A stretch of 64,000 bases of DNA from Pseudothauera lacus (GTDB lineage: Bacteria > Pseudomonadota > Gammaproteobacteria > Burkholderiales > Rhodocyclaceae). Numbering within the stretch: position 1 is the first letter of the stretch; each line of letters starts with the position of its first letter. A program made the position numbers and the translations under genes. The notes beneath the pieces were generated by a model. The model ran no database searches. It was not told where the DNA came from and saw nothing but the letters and a program-made list of their open reading frames with translations. The stretch is from contig NZ_PZKC01000006.1 of NCBI RefSeq assembly GCF_003034845.1, positions 62,001-126,000 on the forward strand, read 5' to 3'. Below are positions 15,855 through 26,049 of the stretch, piece by piece.

Positions 15855-17541
15855 TCGTCGGTCGTTCGCCGCGCACGATCTGCCGTGAAATGATGAACAT
15901 CGGCAGCAGCCCCACCACGACGATGGTCAATGCCGCGGTGGAGGCTTCGGCCAGACGTTCGTCGGCGGCCAGGGTGTGGGCCTGGGTGGCCAGGGTATCG
16001 AAGTTGAACGGGCGCATCACCAGCGTCGCCGGCAGTTCCTTCATGACGTCGACGAACACCAGCAGGCCGGCGGTGAGCAGGCTGCCGCGCAGGATGGGCA
16101 CGTGCACGCGACCGAGGGTGAGCCACTTGCCGTAACCCAGGCTGCGCGCGGCGTCGTCCATGCTCGGGGTGATCTTGCCGAGACTGGATTCGACGGTGTG
16201 CAGGGCCACCGCCAGGAAGCGGCTGAGGTAGGCATACACCAGCGCGGCGATGCCGCCGGTGAGCAGCAGGCCGGGATTGACGCCGAAGCTCGCCTCCCAC
16301 CAGGCGGCGAGCAGGTTGTCGAGGCGGGTTACCGGGATCAGGATGCCGACCGCGATCACCGAACCGGGCACTGCGTAGCCGAGCGCCACCACGCGGTTGA
16401 GGAACTCCGGCAGGCGCGAACGTGCCAGCCGCGCGGCGTAGGCAAGCAGCACCGCCAACACCACGGCAAGCACGGCGGTCACCGCCGCAAGCACGAAGCT
16501 GTTGCGCGCCAGTTGCACGAAGCGCGGGCCGAACTGGCTGTCGCCGACCTCGATGGCCATCTCCAGCAGCAGGTAGCCGGGAAGCAGGAAGCCGAAGAAC
16601 AGCGGCAGGAAGCAGGCCAGCGCGGCCAGCGCGCCGCCCAGCGGCGACAGGCGCTTGCGCACCGGCCGCGGGGCGCTGCGCGAGGTGTTGTGGAAACGCG
16701 CGCGCCCGCGGCTGGCACGTTCGAGGAGCAGCACGAGAATGACGAAGGCAAGCAGCGAGGCCGACAACTGCGCCGCTGCGACACGGTCGCCGAGCGAGAA
16801 CCAGGCGCGATAGATGCCGGTGGTGAAGGTCTGCACGCCGAAGTAAGACACCGTGCCGTAGTCCGCCAGCGTCTCCATCAGCGCCAGCGCAGTGCCCGCC
16901 ACCACCGCCGGGCGGGCCAGCGGCAGCGAGACGCGGAAGAAACCGCCCCACGGCCCCAGCCCCAGTGAGCGGCCGGCCTCCAGCATGCCGCCGGCACGCT
17001 CCAGGAAGGCGGTGCGCACCAGCATGTAGACGTAGGGGTAGAGCACGAACATGAACATCGCCACCGCCCCGCCCACCGAGCGTACGTCCGGGAACCAGTA
17101 GTCGCCCCGCCGCCATTCGAAGGTTTCGCGCAGCCAGCTCTGCACCGGGCCGACGAACTGCAGGTAGTCGGTATATACGTAGGCCATGACGTAGGCCGGC
17201 ATCGCCAGCGGCAGCACCAGCGCCCACTCGAAGAAGCGCCGCCCCGGAAAATCGTGCATGGTGGTCAGCCACGCCGTGGTGATGCCGATGCTCGCCACCC
17301 CGATGCCGACGCCGACGCAGAGGATGAGGGTATTGCGCACGAACTCGCCGAGCACGGTGTCGGCAAGGTGCGCCCAGGTATCCGAAGTGCCGCCGCTGAG
17401 GACGTTGGAGAACACCGACAGCACCGGCATGGCGATGGCCAGCGCGACCACCACCGCGATCAGCGTCAGCGTCGACCAGCGCCGCCCGATGCGTGCGCCC
17501 AGTGCCGCGCTGGCGTGCCTGAGGGCCTGTGTTGCGTTCAT
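15850..17541 (-). CDS. Fe(III) ABC transporter permease (FbpB-like fused permease)
   Basis: A 563-residue inner-membrane permease made of two fused halves, each with about six membrane helices and one EAA loop region, as usual for FbpB/AfuB/SfuB. The first half includes VSLPLARPAVVAGTALALMET, the second VHVPILRGSLLTAGLLVFVD. It would move ferric iron released by the binding protein across the membrane. The ATG at 17541 is chosen; upstream codons to 17619 run into the divergent promoter region. The matching ATPase gene is divergent, 125 bases away, and the binding protein is 6 kb upstream. Confidence 0.9.
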   Translation of the reverse strand: MNATQALRHASAALGARIGRRWSTLTLIAVVVALAIAMPVLSVFSNVLSGGTSDTWAHLADTVLGEFVRNTLILCVGVGIGVASIGITTAWLTTMHDFPGRRFFEWALVLPLAMPAYVMAYVYTDYLQFVGPVQSWLRETFEWRRGDYWFPDVRSVGGAVAMFMFVLYPYVYMLVRTAFLERAGGMLEAGRSLGLGPWGGFFRVSLPLARPAVVAGTALALMETLADYGTVSYFGVQTFTTGIYRAWFSLGDRVAAAQLSASLLAFVILVLLLERASRGRARFHNTSRSAPRPVRKRLSPLGGALAALACFLPLFFGFLLPGYLLLEMAIEVGDSQFGPRFVQLARNSFVLAAVTAVLAVVLAVLLAYAARLARSRLPEFLNRVVALGYAVPGSVIAVGILIPVTRLDNLLAAWWEASFGVNPGLLLTGGIAALVYAYLSRFLAVALHTVESSLGKITPSMDDAARSLGYGKWLTLGRVHVPILRGSLLTAGLLVFVDVMKELPATLVMRPFNFDTLATQAHTLAADERLAEASTAALTIVVVGLLPMFIISRQIVRGERPTT

Positions 17542-17665
17542 GAAGGGTCCGTTGCTTGCGGAAAGGGGTGGAGTACGCAGAAAATTATAATTGATCGCAT
17601 TTGAGATTCCGCGGTGCAATAATCGCTTCCGTCACTTCCGCCGCCCGCACTCCTCAGGACAGCGC
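17542..17665. promoter_or_regulatory. divergent promoter region of Fe(III) permease and ATPase genes
   Basis: The AT-rich core gaaaattataattgat (17580-17595) contains two adjacent hexamers resembling Fur repeats (gaaaat, tataat; 10 of 12 positions) and could equally serve as a -10 region. A Fur site here would fit the function, but the match is weaker than the one at 8402. Confidence 0.35.
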
Positions 17666-18790
17666 ATGTCTCACCTGGAACTTGCCGACATCGACCTCGC
17701 CTTCGGCACCCACAGCGTGGTGCGCAAGCTCAGCCTGCGCCTGGAGAAGGGCCGCATCGGCTGCCTGCTGGGGCCTTCCGGCTGCGGCAAGACCACGGTA
17801 CTGCGCTGCATCGCCGGTTTCGAACGCGTTGCCGGCGGCGAGGTCCGCCTCGACGGCGAGCTGGTCAGCAGCGCCGCGCTGCACACCCCCCCGGAACAGC
17901 GCCGCATCGGCATGGTGTTCCAGGACTACGCCCTCTTCCCCCACCTCACCGTGGCCGGCAACATCGCCTTCGGCCTGCGCGGCATGGCCGCACGCGAACG
18001 CGAAGCGCGGGTGGCCGAACTGCTGGCCATCGTCGGCCTCGCCGAACAGGGCGGCAAGTACCCCCACGAGATGTCCGGCGGCCAGCAGCAGCGTGTCGCG
18101 CTCGCCCGCGCGCTGGCACCGCGGCCGGCGCTGCTGCTGCTCGACGAGCCCTTCTCCAACCTCGATGTGGAACTGCGCGAACGCCTCTCCCACGAAGTCC
18201 GCGACATCATCAAGGCCACCGGCACCACGGCAGTGCTGGTCACCCACGACCAGCACGAGGCCTTTGCCGTTGCCGACGACATCGGCATCATGAACGAGGG
18301 CCGCATCCAGCAGTGGGACACGCCCTACAACCTCTATCACCGCCCGCGCAACCGCTTCGTCGCCGACTTCATCGGCCAGGGCGTGCTGCTCCCCGGCACC
18401 GTCCTCGACGACCGCCAGGTGCGCGTCGAACTGGGCACCCTGCACAGCGCCATTCCGGTCGAATGCGGCAGCGGTTGCCACAACTGCGCGCGCGGGTGCA
18501 CGGTGGACGTGCTGCTGCGCCCCGACGACATCGTCCATGACGACGCCAGCACGCTCAAGGCACGGGTGGTCAAGAAGGCCTTCCGCGGCGCCGACATCCT
18601 GTACACCCTGGCGCTGCCCAGCGGCACCCGCGTGCTGTCGCTGGTGCCCAGCCACCACAACCACGCCATCGGCGAGAACATCGGCATCCGTCTCGACGTC
18701 GACCATGTGGTGACCTTCCACGACGACAGCAGCGAGGCCCTGCTCGCCGAGGCCGGCAGCGCGCCCGCGCTGGTGCAGATCCGCGCATGA
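17666..18790 (+). CDS. Fe(III) ABC transporter ATPase (FbpC-like) with a four-cysteine insert
   Basis: A 374-residue ABC ATPase. Walker A GPSGCGKTT, Q-loop FQDYALFPH, signature MSGGQQQR, Walker B LLLLDEPFSNLD and the H-loop LVTHDQHEAF are all intact, so it should power the divergent permease. The C-terminal TOBE-like regulatory part contains an unusual motif C267-x3-C271-x2-C274-x3-C278 with a His at 272, well placed to bind a metal or Fe-S cluster. The gene starts at ATG 17666 and its stop overlaps aat by ATGA. Confidence 0.9.
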   Translation: MSHLELADIDLAFGTHSVVRKLSLRLEKGRIGCLLGPSGCGKTTVLRCIAGFERVAGGEVRLDGELVSSAALHTPPEQRRIGMVFQDYALFPHLTVAGNIAFGLRGMAAREREARVAELLAIVGLAEQGGKYPHEMSGGQQQRVALARALAPRPALLLLDEPFSNLDVELRERLSHEVRDIIKATGTTAVLVTHDQHEAFAVADDIGIMNEGRIQQWDTPYNLYHRPRNRFVADFIGQGVLLPGTVLDDRQVRVELGTLHSAIPVECGSGCHNCARGCTVDVLLRPDDIVHDDASTLKARVVKKAFRGADILYTLALPSGTRVLSLVPSHHNHAIGENIGIRLDVDHVVTFHDDSSEALLAEAGSAPALVQIRA

Positions 18791-19503
18791 TCCCCTGGCT
18801 GACCGACCGGCCGGCCTTTCCCCCGCTCACCCAGGCGCTCGCCAACCCGCCCGGCCTGCTCGCCGCCGGTGGCGCGCTCGACCCCGAATGGCTGCTGGCA
18901 GCCTACCGGCGCGGCATCTTTCCATGGTTCAGCGCCGGCGAACCCATCCTGTGGTGGAGCCCGGACCCGCGCCTGGTGCTGCGCCCGGAGGAGATCCGCA
19001 TCACCCGCTCGCTGCGCCGCACGCTGCGCCAGCGGCGCTTCGAGGTGCGCTTCGACACCGCCTTCGATGCGGTCATGGCCGCCTGCGCCGCCCCCCGCGA
19101 ACCCGGCGGCGGCACCTGGATCACCGCCGAGATGCAGGCTGCCTACTGCCGGATGCACGAACTGGGCTACGCCCACAGTGTCGAAAGCTGGCAGGACGAC
19201 CGCCTCGTCGGCGGGCTGTACGGCATCGCACTGGGGCAGGCCTTCTTCGGCGAATCGATGTTCAGCCGCGTCAGTGATGCCTCCAAGGTCGCCCTCGCCC
19301 ATCTCGCGCGCTTTCTTGAGAGCCGGGGATACGCCGTGATAGATTGCCAGATGACCACCCCGCACCTGCTCTCCATGGGTGCCCGCGAGATGCCGCGCGC
19401 CGACTTTGCCGCCGGCCTCGCGCACTGGACCCAGGCCGGCGCCGCGCCGCAGCGCTGGCCCGCCGGTGCGGGCGCCGCCATCGACTGGGGGAGCGGCCGC
19501 TGA
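18787..19503 (+). CDS. aat: leucyl/phenylalanyl-tRNA-protein transferase
   Basis: A 238-residue cytoplasmic enzyme that attaches Leu or Phe from tRNA to N-terminal Arg or Lys, creating N-degrons for ClpS-ClpAP. Conserved segments are [47 protein letters not shown] and [12 protein letters not shown]. Length is normal. It overlaps the ATPase gene by ATGA and is followed 11 bases later by bpt, the companion N-degron transferase, forming a typical betaproteobacterial pair. Confidence 0.97.
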   Translation: MIPWLTDRPAFPPLTQALANPPGLLAAGGALDPEWLLAAYRRGIFPWFSAGEPILWWSPDPRLVLRPEEIRITRSLRRTLRQRRFEVRFDTAFDAVMAACAAPREPGGGTWITAEMQAAYCRMHELGYAHSVESWQDDRLVGGLYGIALGQAFFGESMFSRVSDASKVALAHLARFLESRGYAVIDCQMTTPHLLSMGAREMPRADFAAGLAHWTQAGAAPQRWPAGAGAAIDWGSGR

Positions 19504-19514
19504 GCCGACACGCA

Positions 19515-20261
19515 ATGCAGCACGACTATCCTTACGGGCTGATCCAGTTCTACGCCACCGCGCCCTATCCGTGCTCCTACCTGCCCGACCGCCAGGCACG
19601 CTCGCAGGTGGCCACCCCCGGCCATCTCATCGACCCCTACGTGTACAGCGAACTGGTGCGCAGCGGCTTCCGCCGCTCCGGCACCTTCACCTACCGCCCG
19701 CACTGCGACAACTGCCGGGCCTGCGTGCCGGTGCGCATCGACGTCCGCCAGTTCGTCCCCGACCGCAGCCAGCGCCGCGCGCGCACGCGCCACGCCGCGC
19801 TGCAGGCGCGCGAATGCGCGCTGGGCTTCCACGAAGAGCACTACGCCCTCTACCAGCGCTACCAGAACGTGCGCCACGCCGGCGGCGGCATGGACCAGGA
19901 CAGCCGCGAGCAATACACCCACTTCCTGCTGCAGAGCCACGTCGACACCCGTCTGGTGGAATTCCGCGAACGCGGCATGCTGCGCATGGTGAGCGTCATC
20001 GACCGCCTCACCGACGGCCTCTCCAGCGTCTACACCTTCTTCGATCCGGCGCTGCCGCACTGCAGCTTCGGCACCTACGGCATCCTCTGGCAGATCGACA
20101 CCTGCCGCCGCCTGCAGCTGCCCTACCTCTATCTCGGCTACTGGATCGCAGAGAGTCCCAAGATGGCCTACAAGGCCCGCTTTGCGGCCCTGCAGGGGCG
20201 CATCGACGGTGACTGGCGGGCGCTGCCGGCCTCTTCCGGAAGTCTTACGCCGCAGGGCTGA
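19515..20261 (+). CDS. bpt: aspartate/glutamate leucyltransferase (Bpt-type arginyltransferase fold)
   Basis: A 248-residue transferase that adds Leu to N-terminal Asp or Glu, using leucyl-tRNA, and so completes the bacterial N-end rule with Aat. Hallmarks are the N-terminal [14 protein letters not shown], the cysteine pair [13 protein letters not shown], and the C-terminal [11 protein letters not shown] and [17 protein letters not shown]. Its start, ATG 19515, follows aat closely. The protein is of usual length. Confidence 0.95.
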   Translation: MQHDYPYGLIQFYATAPYPCSYLPDRQARSQVATPGHLIDPYVYSELVRSGFRRSGTFTYRPHCDNCRACVPVRIDVRQFVPDRSQRRARTRHAALQARECALGFHEEHYALYQRYQNVRHAGGGMDQDSREQYTHFLLQSHVDTRLVEFRERGMLRMVSVIDRLTDGLSSVYTFFDPALPHCSFGTYGILWQIDTCRRLQLPYLYLGYWIAESPKMAYKARFAALQGRIDGDWRALPASSGSLTPQG

Positions 20262-20308
20262 AGGCGACGGCTGCGCCAAGCCGTCGCCGAAGCGGTAGAA
20301 TCCGCGCC

Positions 20309-21334
20309 ATGCTCTACGACCTCGCCCGCCCGCTGCTGTTTTCGCTCGACGCCGAAACCGCCCACGAATTCACCCTTGCCACACTCAATGTCGCCGGCCG
20401 CGTGCTGCCCCGCGGCAAGCCGCTGGCCGCCGAGCCGGTGCGCGTGATGGGGCTGGATTTTCCCAACCGCGTCGGCCTGGCCGCCGGGCTCGACAAGAAT
20501 GGCGAGGCCATCGACGGGCTCGCGCGCATGGGTTTCGGCTTTCTCGAAATCGGCACCGTGACGCCGCGGCCGCAGCCGGGCAATCCGCGCCCGCGGCTGT
20601 TCCGCCTGCCCGAAGTGCGCGGCATCATCAACCGCATGGGGTTCAACAACCACGGCGTGGACGTGCTGGTGGCCAACGTCAGGGCGGCAAAATACCGCGG
20701 CATCCTCGGCATCAACATCGGCAAGAACTTCGATACCGCGATCGAGCGCGCCGCCGACGACTACCTTGCCTGCCTCGACAAGGTCTATGCGCTGGCAAGC
20801 TACGTCACCGTCAATATCTCCTCGCCGAACACCGCCAACCTGCGCCAGCTGCAGGGCGAGTCCGAACTCGACGACCTCCTCGGCCGCCTCAAGGCCAGCC
20901 AGGAGCGACTGGCCGACCAGCACGGCCGCTACGTCCCGCTGGTGCTGAAGATCGCGCCCGATCTCGACGATGCGCAGGTCACCAACATCGCCGACGCCCT
21001 GCGCCGCCATCGCATCGACGGCGTGATCGCCACCAACACGACGATCTCGCGCGACAAGGTGCAGGGCGTGCGCTATGCCGAACAGCAGGGCGGTCTGTCC
21101 GGCGCGCCGGTGTTCGAGGCCTCCACCGCGGTGGTCGCCAAACTGGTGCGCGCGCTCGCCGGCGAACTGCCGGTGATCGCCGCCGGCGGCATCACCGATG
21201 CGCGCAGCGCACGCGCCAAGCTCGACGCCGGCGCCGCGCTGGTGCAGCTATACAGCGGCCTGATCTACCGCGGCCCGGGGCTGGTGGGCGAGTGCGTGCG
21301 TGCCACCGACGACGGTCGTGGCACAACAGCATAG
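20309..21334 (+). CDS. pyrD: quinone-dependent dihydroorotate dehydrogenase (class 2)
   Basis: A 341-residue membrane-associated flavoprotein that oxidises dihydroorotate to orotate in pyrimidine synthesis, passing electrons to quinone. The N-terminal helical extension (about 1-40) is the class 2 quinone tunnel. FMN and substrate contacts are [21 protein letters not shown], and VNISSPNT with the class 2 catalytic serine. The C-terminal phosphate-binding part is [13 protein letters not shown] and [11 protein letters not shown]. It has its own leader of 47 bases after bpt. Confidence 0.97.
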   Translation: MLYDLARPLLFSLDAETAHEFTLATLNVAGRVLPRGKPLAAEPVRVMGLDFPNRVGLAAGLDKNGEAIDGLARMGFGFLEIGTVTPRPQPGNPRPRLFRLPEVRGIINRMGFNNHGVDVLVANVRAAKYRGILGINIGKNFDTAIERAADDYLACLDKVYALASYVTVNISSPNTANLRQLQGESELDDLLGRLKASQERLADQHGRYVPLVLKIAPDLDDAQVTNIADALRRHRIDGVIATNTTISRDKVQGVRYAEQQGGLSGAPVFEASTAVVAKLVRALAGELPVIAAGGITDARSARAKLDAGAALVQLYSGLIYRGPGLVGECVRATDDGRGTTA

Positions 21335-21360
21335 AACCGGCAATCATATGTCCATGTCGC

Positions 21361-21391
21361 CGGCGGGCTTGAGCCCCGCCGCAGGGCGGGG
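21361..21391 (+). promoter_or_regulatory. overlapping alternative hairpins between pyrD and rsxA
   Basis: cggcggg (21361-21367) can pair with cccgccg (21375-21381), while ccccgcc (21374-21380) can instead pair with ggcgggg (21385-21391). The two stems exclude each other. The second may act as the pyrD terminator, though no T run follows. Confidence 0.3.
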
Positions 21392-21445
21392 GATAATCCC
21401 GCGATTCCAAGCAGTGGCGCTTCGCTCGCGGAGCATCGGCCAGAC

Positions 21446-22030
21446 ATGAGCAGCTACATCTTCGTCGTCATCGGCGCGGTTCTCGTCAACAATGTGGTGT
21501 TCATCCGCATTCTTGGCCTGTGCCCCTTCATGGGCGTCTCCAAGAAGCTCGAAACCGCCGTCGGCATGGGCGCGGCGACCACCTTCGTGCTCACCCTCGG
21601 CGCCGGCACCAGCTACCTGATCGACCACTACCTGCTGCAGCCCTTCGATCTGGCCTACCTGCGCACCCTGTCCTTCATCGTGGTGATCGCCGCCATCGTC
21701 CAGTTCACCGAGCTGGTGATCCAGAAGACCAGCCCGCTGCTGCACCAGGTGCTGGGCATCTACCTGCCGCTGATCACCACCAACTGCGCCGTGCTCGGCG
21801 TGCCGCTGCTCAACGTCGGCCTCAACCACAACCTGCTCGAAGCCCTGCTGTTCGGCTTCGGCTCCTCGCTCGGTTTCACCATGGCGCTGGTGCTGTTCGC
21901 CGGCATCCGCGAGCGCCTCGACGGCGCCGACGTACCGCTGCCCTTCAAGGGTACCGCCATCGCCATGATCACCGCCGGCTTCATGAGTCTCGCCTTCATG
22001 GGCTTCGCCGGACTGGACCGCTTCCATTGA
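21446..22030 (+). CDS. rsxA: Rsx/Rnf electron transport complex subunit A
   Basis: A 194-residue inner-membrane subunit with six helices, pairing with RsxE in the core of the ion-translocating ferredoxin:NAD+ oxidoreductase complex. The first helix carries [19 protein letters not shown] with the conserved cysteine that helps bind the intramembrane Fe-S cluster; the matching half [11 protein letters not shown] lies near the middle. It heads rsxABCDGE. In E. coli the same order ends with nth, as it does here. Confidence 0.96.
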   Translation: MSSYIFVVIGAVLVNNVVFIRILGLCPFMGVSKKLETAVGMGAATTFVLTLGAGTSYLIDHYLLQPFDLAYLRTLSFIVVIAAIVQFTELVIQKTSPLLHQVLGIYLPLITTNCAVLGVPLLNVGLNHNLLEALLFGFGSSLGFTMALVLFAGIRERLDGADVPLPFKGTAIAMITAGFMSLAFMGFAGLDRFH

Positions 22031-22112
22031 CCGCCGGCAACAGCGCGGCACACAACAACCATAGCGGCCAGCGCCCGCCTTTCAACCCCTTGCCCCGACC
22101 CCACCCCAACGC

Positions 22113-22664
22113 ATGCTGACTGCCCTCCTGATCATGGCCGGAATCGCCGTCGTGCTCGGTGCGGCGCTCGGCTATGCCTCGATCCGCTTCAAGGTCGAAG
22201 GCGACCCGCTGGTCGAGAAGATCGACGCCATCCTGCCGCAGACCCAGTGCGGCCAGTGCGGCTACCCCGGCTGCAAGCCCTATGCGCAGGCAGTGGCCAA
22301 CGGCGAGGCCGACATCAACCAGTGCCCGCCGGGCGGCGAGGAAGGCATCCGCAAGCTCGCCGACCTCCTCGGCCGCGAGTTCAAGCCGCTCTCCGAAGAG
22401 CACGGAGTGGAGAAGCCCAAGTCGGTGGCCTTCATCGACGAGCAGACCTGCATCGGCTGCACGCTGTGCATCCAGGCCTGCCCGGTGGATGCCATCGTCG
22501 GCGCCGCCAAGCAGATGCACACCGTGGTCGAGCCCCTGTGCACCGGCTGCGAGCTGTGCGTGGCCCCCTGCCCGGTGGACTGCATCACCATGGAGCCGGT
22601 CGCCGAGACGGTGGAGACCTGGAAGTGGAAGTACCCGGTGGTGGAAATCAGGAAGGCCTCATGA
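22113..22664 (+). CDS. rsxB: Rsx/Rnf complex ferredoxin-like subunit B
   Basis: A 183-residue subunit anchored by an N-terminal helix. A four-cysteine Fe-S domain ([14 protein letters not shown], with a fourth Cys near [10 protein letters not shown]) is followed by two 4Fe-4S ferredoxin motifs, [12 protein letters not shown] and [12 protein letters not shown]. It passes electrons from ferredoxin into the complex. It overlaps rsxC by ATGA. Cysteine number and spacing are as in characterised RnfB proteins. Confidence 0.96.
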   Translation: MLTALLIMAGIAVVLGAALGYASIRFKVEGDPLVEKIDAILPQTQCGQCGYPGCKPYAQAVANGEADINQCPPGGEEGIRKLADLLGREFKPLSEEHGVEKPKSVAFIDEQTCIGCTLCIQACPVDAIVGAAKQMHTVVEPLCTGCELCVAPCPVDCITMEPVAETVETWKWKYPVVEIRKAS

Positions 22665-24352
22665 GCGTTCGTCTGTTCAGTTTCCACGGCGGCGTCAAGA
22701 CCGACGGCCACAAGCACGAATCCTGCGGCACGCCGATCCGCTCCGCGCCCTTGCCCGGCAGGCTGGTCGTCCCCCTGCGCCAGAGTGCGCGCGCGGCCTC
22801 CGAATGCCTCGTCGTGGCGGGCCAGAAGGTGTTCAAGGGCGAGCGCATCGGCGCACCGGTGGGCGTGCTCGGCACCGCCGTGCATGCGCCCACCTCGGGC
22901 ACCGTGGTGGCAATCGGCGACCACCTCATGCCCCACCCCTCCGGGCTCAGCACGCTGGCGGTGGAGATCGAGCCCGACGGCGAGGAACGCTGGATCGAGC
23001 ACGCACCTTTCGACTGGCAACAGAGCTCGCGCGCCGAAGCCCTCGCCCACCTGCGCGACTGCGGCCTCGTCGGCCTCGGCGGTGCGACCTTCCCCAGTCA
23101 CGTCAAGCTCGGCACCGGCAGCGGCATCCACACCCTGATCCTCAACGGCGCCGAATGCGAGCCGTGGATCACCTGCGACGACCGCCTGATGCGCGAACGC
23201 GCCGCCGACATCCTCGTCGGCGCCCGCATCCTGCGCCACCTGATCGGCGCCGAGCGCCTGCTGATCGGCATCGAGGACAACAAACCGGAAGCCATCGCCG
23301 CGATGCGCAGCGCCTGCGCCGCACTGCCCGGCGCCGAGGTGGTGGTGATCCCGGCGGTGTACCCGGCCGGCGGCGAGAAGCAGCTCATCCGCACCCTCAC
23401 CGGCATCGAGATCCCCTACGGCCGCCTCGGCGGCGAATTCGGCGTGCAGTGCTTCAACGTCGGCACCGCACATGCGGTGTACCGGGCGATGGAACATGGC
23501 GAACCACTGATCAGCCGCATCGTCACCCTCACCGGCAACGTCGACCAGCCCGGCAACTTCGAGGTCCTGATCGGCACGCCGGTTGAAGACCTGCTCGCCC
23601 TCGCCGGCCCGCGCCGCGCCGATACCGACCGCATCATCATGGGCGGGCCGATGATGGGCTTCGCCCTCCCCGACCTCCATGTACCGGTGGTGAAGGCCAG
23701 CAACTGCCTGATCTCCGCATCGCAGAAGCTCTTCCCCAGCGCCCCGCCGGAACAGGCCTGCATCCGCTGCGGCAGCTGCGCGCGCGCCTGCCCCGCGGAG
23801 CTGCAACCCTTCGAGATGTACTGGCACGCGCGTGCGAAGAACTTCGGCAAGGCGCAGGAATACCACCTCTTCGACTGCATCGAGTGCGGCTGCTGCAGCT
23901 ACGTGTGCCCCTCGCACATCCCGCTGGTCGATTACTTCCGCTTCGCCAAGAGCGAGATCTGGGCGCGCGAACGCGACAAGAACGCCGCCGACCAGGCCCG
24001 CGAGCGCTTCGAGTTCCGCAACTGGCGGCAGGAACGCGAAAAAGAGGAGAAGGCCGCCAAGCTCGCCGCCAAGGCCGCCGAGACGCGCGCCAAGCTCGCC
24101 GAAGGTGGCGAGGCCAGCGACAGCCCCGCAGCAGCCGCCGCGGAAGACCCCAAGAAGGCCCTCGTCGCCGCCGCACTGGCCCGCGCCAAGGCACAGAAGG
24201 CTGCGGTGGCGCCAAAGAACACCGAAGGGCTGAGCAGCGAGAAGCAGGCCGAGATCGACGAGATCGAGCGCCGCCGCCGCGAACTCGGCCTCGACGCCCC
24301 GCCGTCGGCCGCCGACGACGCCCCCCAAAAAACCGAGGCGCGCGACGCCTGA
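22661..24352 (+). CDS. rsxC: Rsx/Rnf complex NADH-binding subunit C
   Basis: A 563-residue peripheral subunit. The front part has the RnfC barrel and SLBB-type NADH/FMN domain with [13 protein letters not shown] and [18 protein letters not shown]. Two 4Fe-4S motifs follow ([15 protein letters not shown] and [17 protein letters not shown]). A charged, alanine-rich tail (about 445-563), predicted coiled coil, is shorter than the long repeat tail of the enteric protein. It is the NAD(H) entry/exit point of the complex. Confidence 0.95.
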   Translation: MSVRLFSFHGGVKTDGHKHESCGTPIRSAPLPGRLVVPLRQSARAASECLVVAGQKVFKGERIGAPVGVLGTAVHAPTSGTVVAIGDHLMPHPSGLSTLAVEIEPDGEERWIEHAPFDWQQSSRAEALAHLRDCGLVGLGGATFPSHVKLGTGSGIHTLILNGAECEPWITCDDRLMRERAADILVGARILRHLIGAERLLIGIEDNKPEAIAAMRSACAALPGAEVVVIPAVYPAGGEKQLIRTLTGIEIPYGRLGGEFGVQCFNVGTAHAVYRAMEHGEPLISRIVTLTGNVDQPGNFEVLIGTPVEDLLALAGPRRADTDRIIMGGPMMGFALPDLHVPVVKASNCLISASQKLFPSAPPEQACIRCGSCARACPAELQPFEMYWHARAKNFGKAQEYHLFDCIECGCCSYVCPSHIPLVDYFRFAKSEIWARERDKNAADQARERFEFRNWRQEREKEEKAAKLAAKAAETRAKLAEGGEASDSPAAAAAEDPKKALVAAALARAKAQKAAVAPKNTEGLSSEKQAEIDEIERRRRELGLDAPPSAADDAPQKTEARDA

Positions 24353-24369
24353 GCGCCCGAGCCGACGCG

Positions 24370-25374
24370 ATGATCCATTCCCCCTACATCCGCAAGCAGG
24401 CCAGCGTCCGCCAGGTGATGTTCACCGTGCTGCTGGCCCTCCTCCCCGGCATCGCCGCCTACGTCTGGCAGGTCGGCGCCGGCATCCTGGTCAACCTCGC
24501 CATCGCCACCCTCACCGCGCTCGCCGCCGAGGCCCTCGTCCTGCGTCTGCGCAAGCGCCCCATCGGCACCAGCCTGGGCGACCTCTCGGCGGTGGTGACG
24601 GCATGGCTGGTGGCACTGTGCTTTCCCACCATCGTGCCGTGGTGGGTCACCGTCATCGCCGTGCTGGTGGCCATCATCGCCGTCAAGCACCTCTACGGCG
24701 GGCTCGGGCAGAACCCCTTCAATCCGGCAATGGTGGCCTACTGCACGATGATCATCGCCTATCCCGCGCTGATGTCGCAGTGGCCGCCTGCCGGCGAGCT
24801 CGATTTCGCCACCCAGCTCGACCTCATCCTCGGCGGCGCACGCGACCTTGACGCCATCACCGGCGCCACCGCGCTGGACGCCCTGCGCACCGGTCTGCGC
24901 GTCGGCGAGGCCGACGTCGCCACCCTGCTCAAGCAGGACAGCTTCGGCGCCGTCGGCGGACGCGGCTGGGAATGGGTCGGCCTCGGCTACCTGCTCGGCG
25001 GCCTCTTCCTGCTTGCCCGCCGGGTCATCACCTGGCACATGCCGGTGGCCTTCATCGCCGCCCTGGCCGCCACCGCGGCCGTATTCTGGGTGGCCAGCCC
25101 CGGCCAGTTCGCCTCGCCGCTCTTCCACCTCGCCAGCGGCGGCGCCATGCTGGCGGCCTTCTTCATCGTCACCGACCCCGTTTCGGGGGCCACCACGCCG
25201 CGCGGCAAACTCATCTTCGCCGCCGGCGTCGGCGTTCTCGCCTATCTCATCCGCAACTTCGGCGCCTATCCCGAGGGCATCGCCTTCGCGGTGCTGCTGA
25301 TGAACATGTGCGTGCCGCTGATCGACATGAAGACCCAGCCGCGCGTCTTCGGCCACCGCGGGGACAAGCCATGA
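24370..25374 (+). CDS. rsxD: Rsx/Rnf complex membrane subunit D
   Basis: A 334-residue membrane subunit related to NqrB, with about ten helices and a covalently attached FMN on a periplasmic-facing threonine. The FMN attachment motif is visible as DAITGATALDALR. The helix-rich ends NPAMVAYCTMIIAYPALM and VTDPVSGATTPRG are typical. It overlaps rsxG by ATGA and probably forms the ion-conducting core with A and E. Confidence 0.95.
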   Translation: MIHSPYIRKQASVRQVMFTVLLALLPGIAAYVWQVGAGILVNLAIATLTALAAEALVLRLRKRPIGTSLGDLSAVVTAWLVALCFPTIVPWWVTVIAVLVAIIAVKHLYGGLGQNPFNPAMVAYCTMIIAYPALMSQWPPAGELDFATQLDLILGGARDLDAITGATALDALRTGLRVGEADVATLLKQDSFGAVGGRGWEWVGLGYLLGGLFLLARRVITWHMPVAFIAALAATAAVFWVASPGQFASPLFHLASGGAMLAAFFIVTDPVSGATTPRGKLIFAAGVGVLAYLIRNFGAYPEGIAFAVLLMNMCVPLIDMKTQPRVFGHRGDKP

Positions 25375-26045
25375 ACGCCCGCTATACCGCCGCGCGCACC
25401 TCGCTGCGCACCGCCGCCATCATGCTGGTGTTCAGCCTGCTGTTCACCGCCGCCATGGCCTTCACCTACACCCTTACCCGCCCGGCCATCGAAGCCTCCG
25501 AACTGGCCGAGAAGATGCGCCTGATCAACGAAGTGCTGCCCGCCGGCAGCTACGACAACGACCTCCTCGGCGACGTCCTCCACCTCGGGCCCACGCCCGA
25601 GCTGGGGCTCAGCCGCGGCGGCGCGGTGTACCGCGCACGCCGTAACGGCGAGGCAGTGGCCCTGCTGATCGAGGCCGAAGCCGCCGACGGCTACGCCGGG
25701 CGCATCCAGCTGGTGCTGGCGGTGGACACCGACGGCCGCGTCTCCGGCGTACGCGTCACCGCCCACAAGGAAACCCCCGGCCTCGGCGACTACATCGACC
25801 CGCAGAAGGACCGCAACAAGGAACGCCCGTGGATCGGCCAGTTTGCCGGCATCACCCACGACCAGGTCGATCCCGCAGTATGGAAGGTCAAGCGTGACGG
25901 CGGCGTCTTCGACGCCCGTGCCGGCGCCACCATCAGCGCCCGTGCCGTCACCAACGCCACCGGGCGCGCACTGCGCTGGGCCGTTGCCCACCGCGACGCA
26001 CTGTTCGCCGCCGAAACCGGCAGCACCCTGCCCCCCCAGGAGTAA
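25371..26045 (+). CDS. rsxG: Rsx/Rnf complex FMN-binding subunit G
   Basis: A 224-residue subunit with one N-terminal helix (about 15-37) and a periplasmic FMN-binding domain. The flavinylation motif is RAGATISARAV, where the threonine receives FMN from ApbE-type transferase. The segment VTAHKETPGLGDYID is the usual signature before it. It is coupled to rsxD and lies four bases before rsxE. Confidence 0.95.
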   Translation: MNARYTAARTSLRTAAIMLVFSLLFTAAMAFTYTLTRPAIEASELAEKMRLINEVLPAGSYDNDLLGDVLHLGPTPELGLSRGGAVYRARRNGEAVALLIEAEAADGYAGRIQLVLAVDTDGRVSGVRVTAHKETPGLGDYIDPQKDRNKERPWIGQFAGITHDQVDPAVWKVKRDGGVFDARAGATISARAVTNATGRALRWAVAHRDALFAAETGSTLPPQE

Positions 26046-26049
26046 GGCC

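Noticed and set aside
22280-24328. Long open frame antisense to rsxC, over 680 codons
   Set aside because: High-GC coding DNA leaves the opposite frame open. The translated sequence has no recognisable motif and rsxC is certain.
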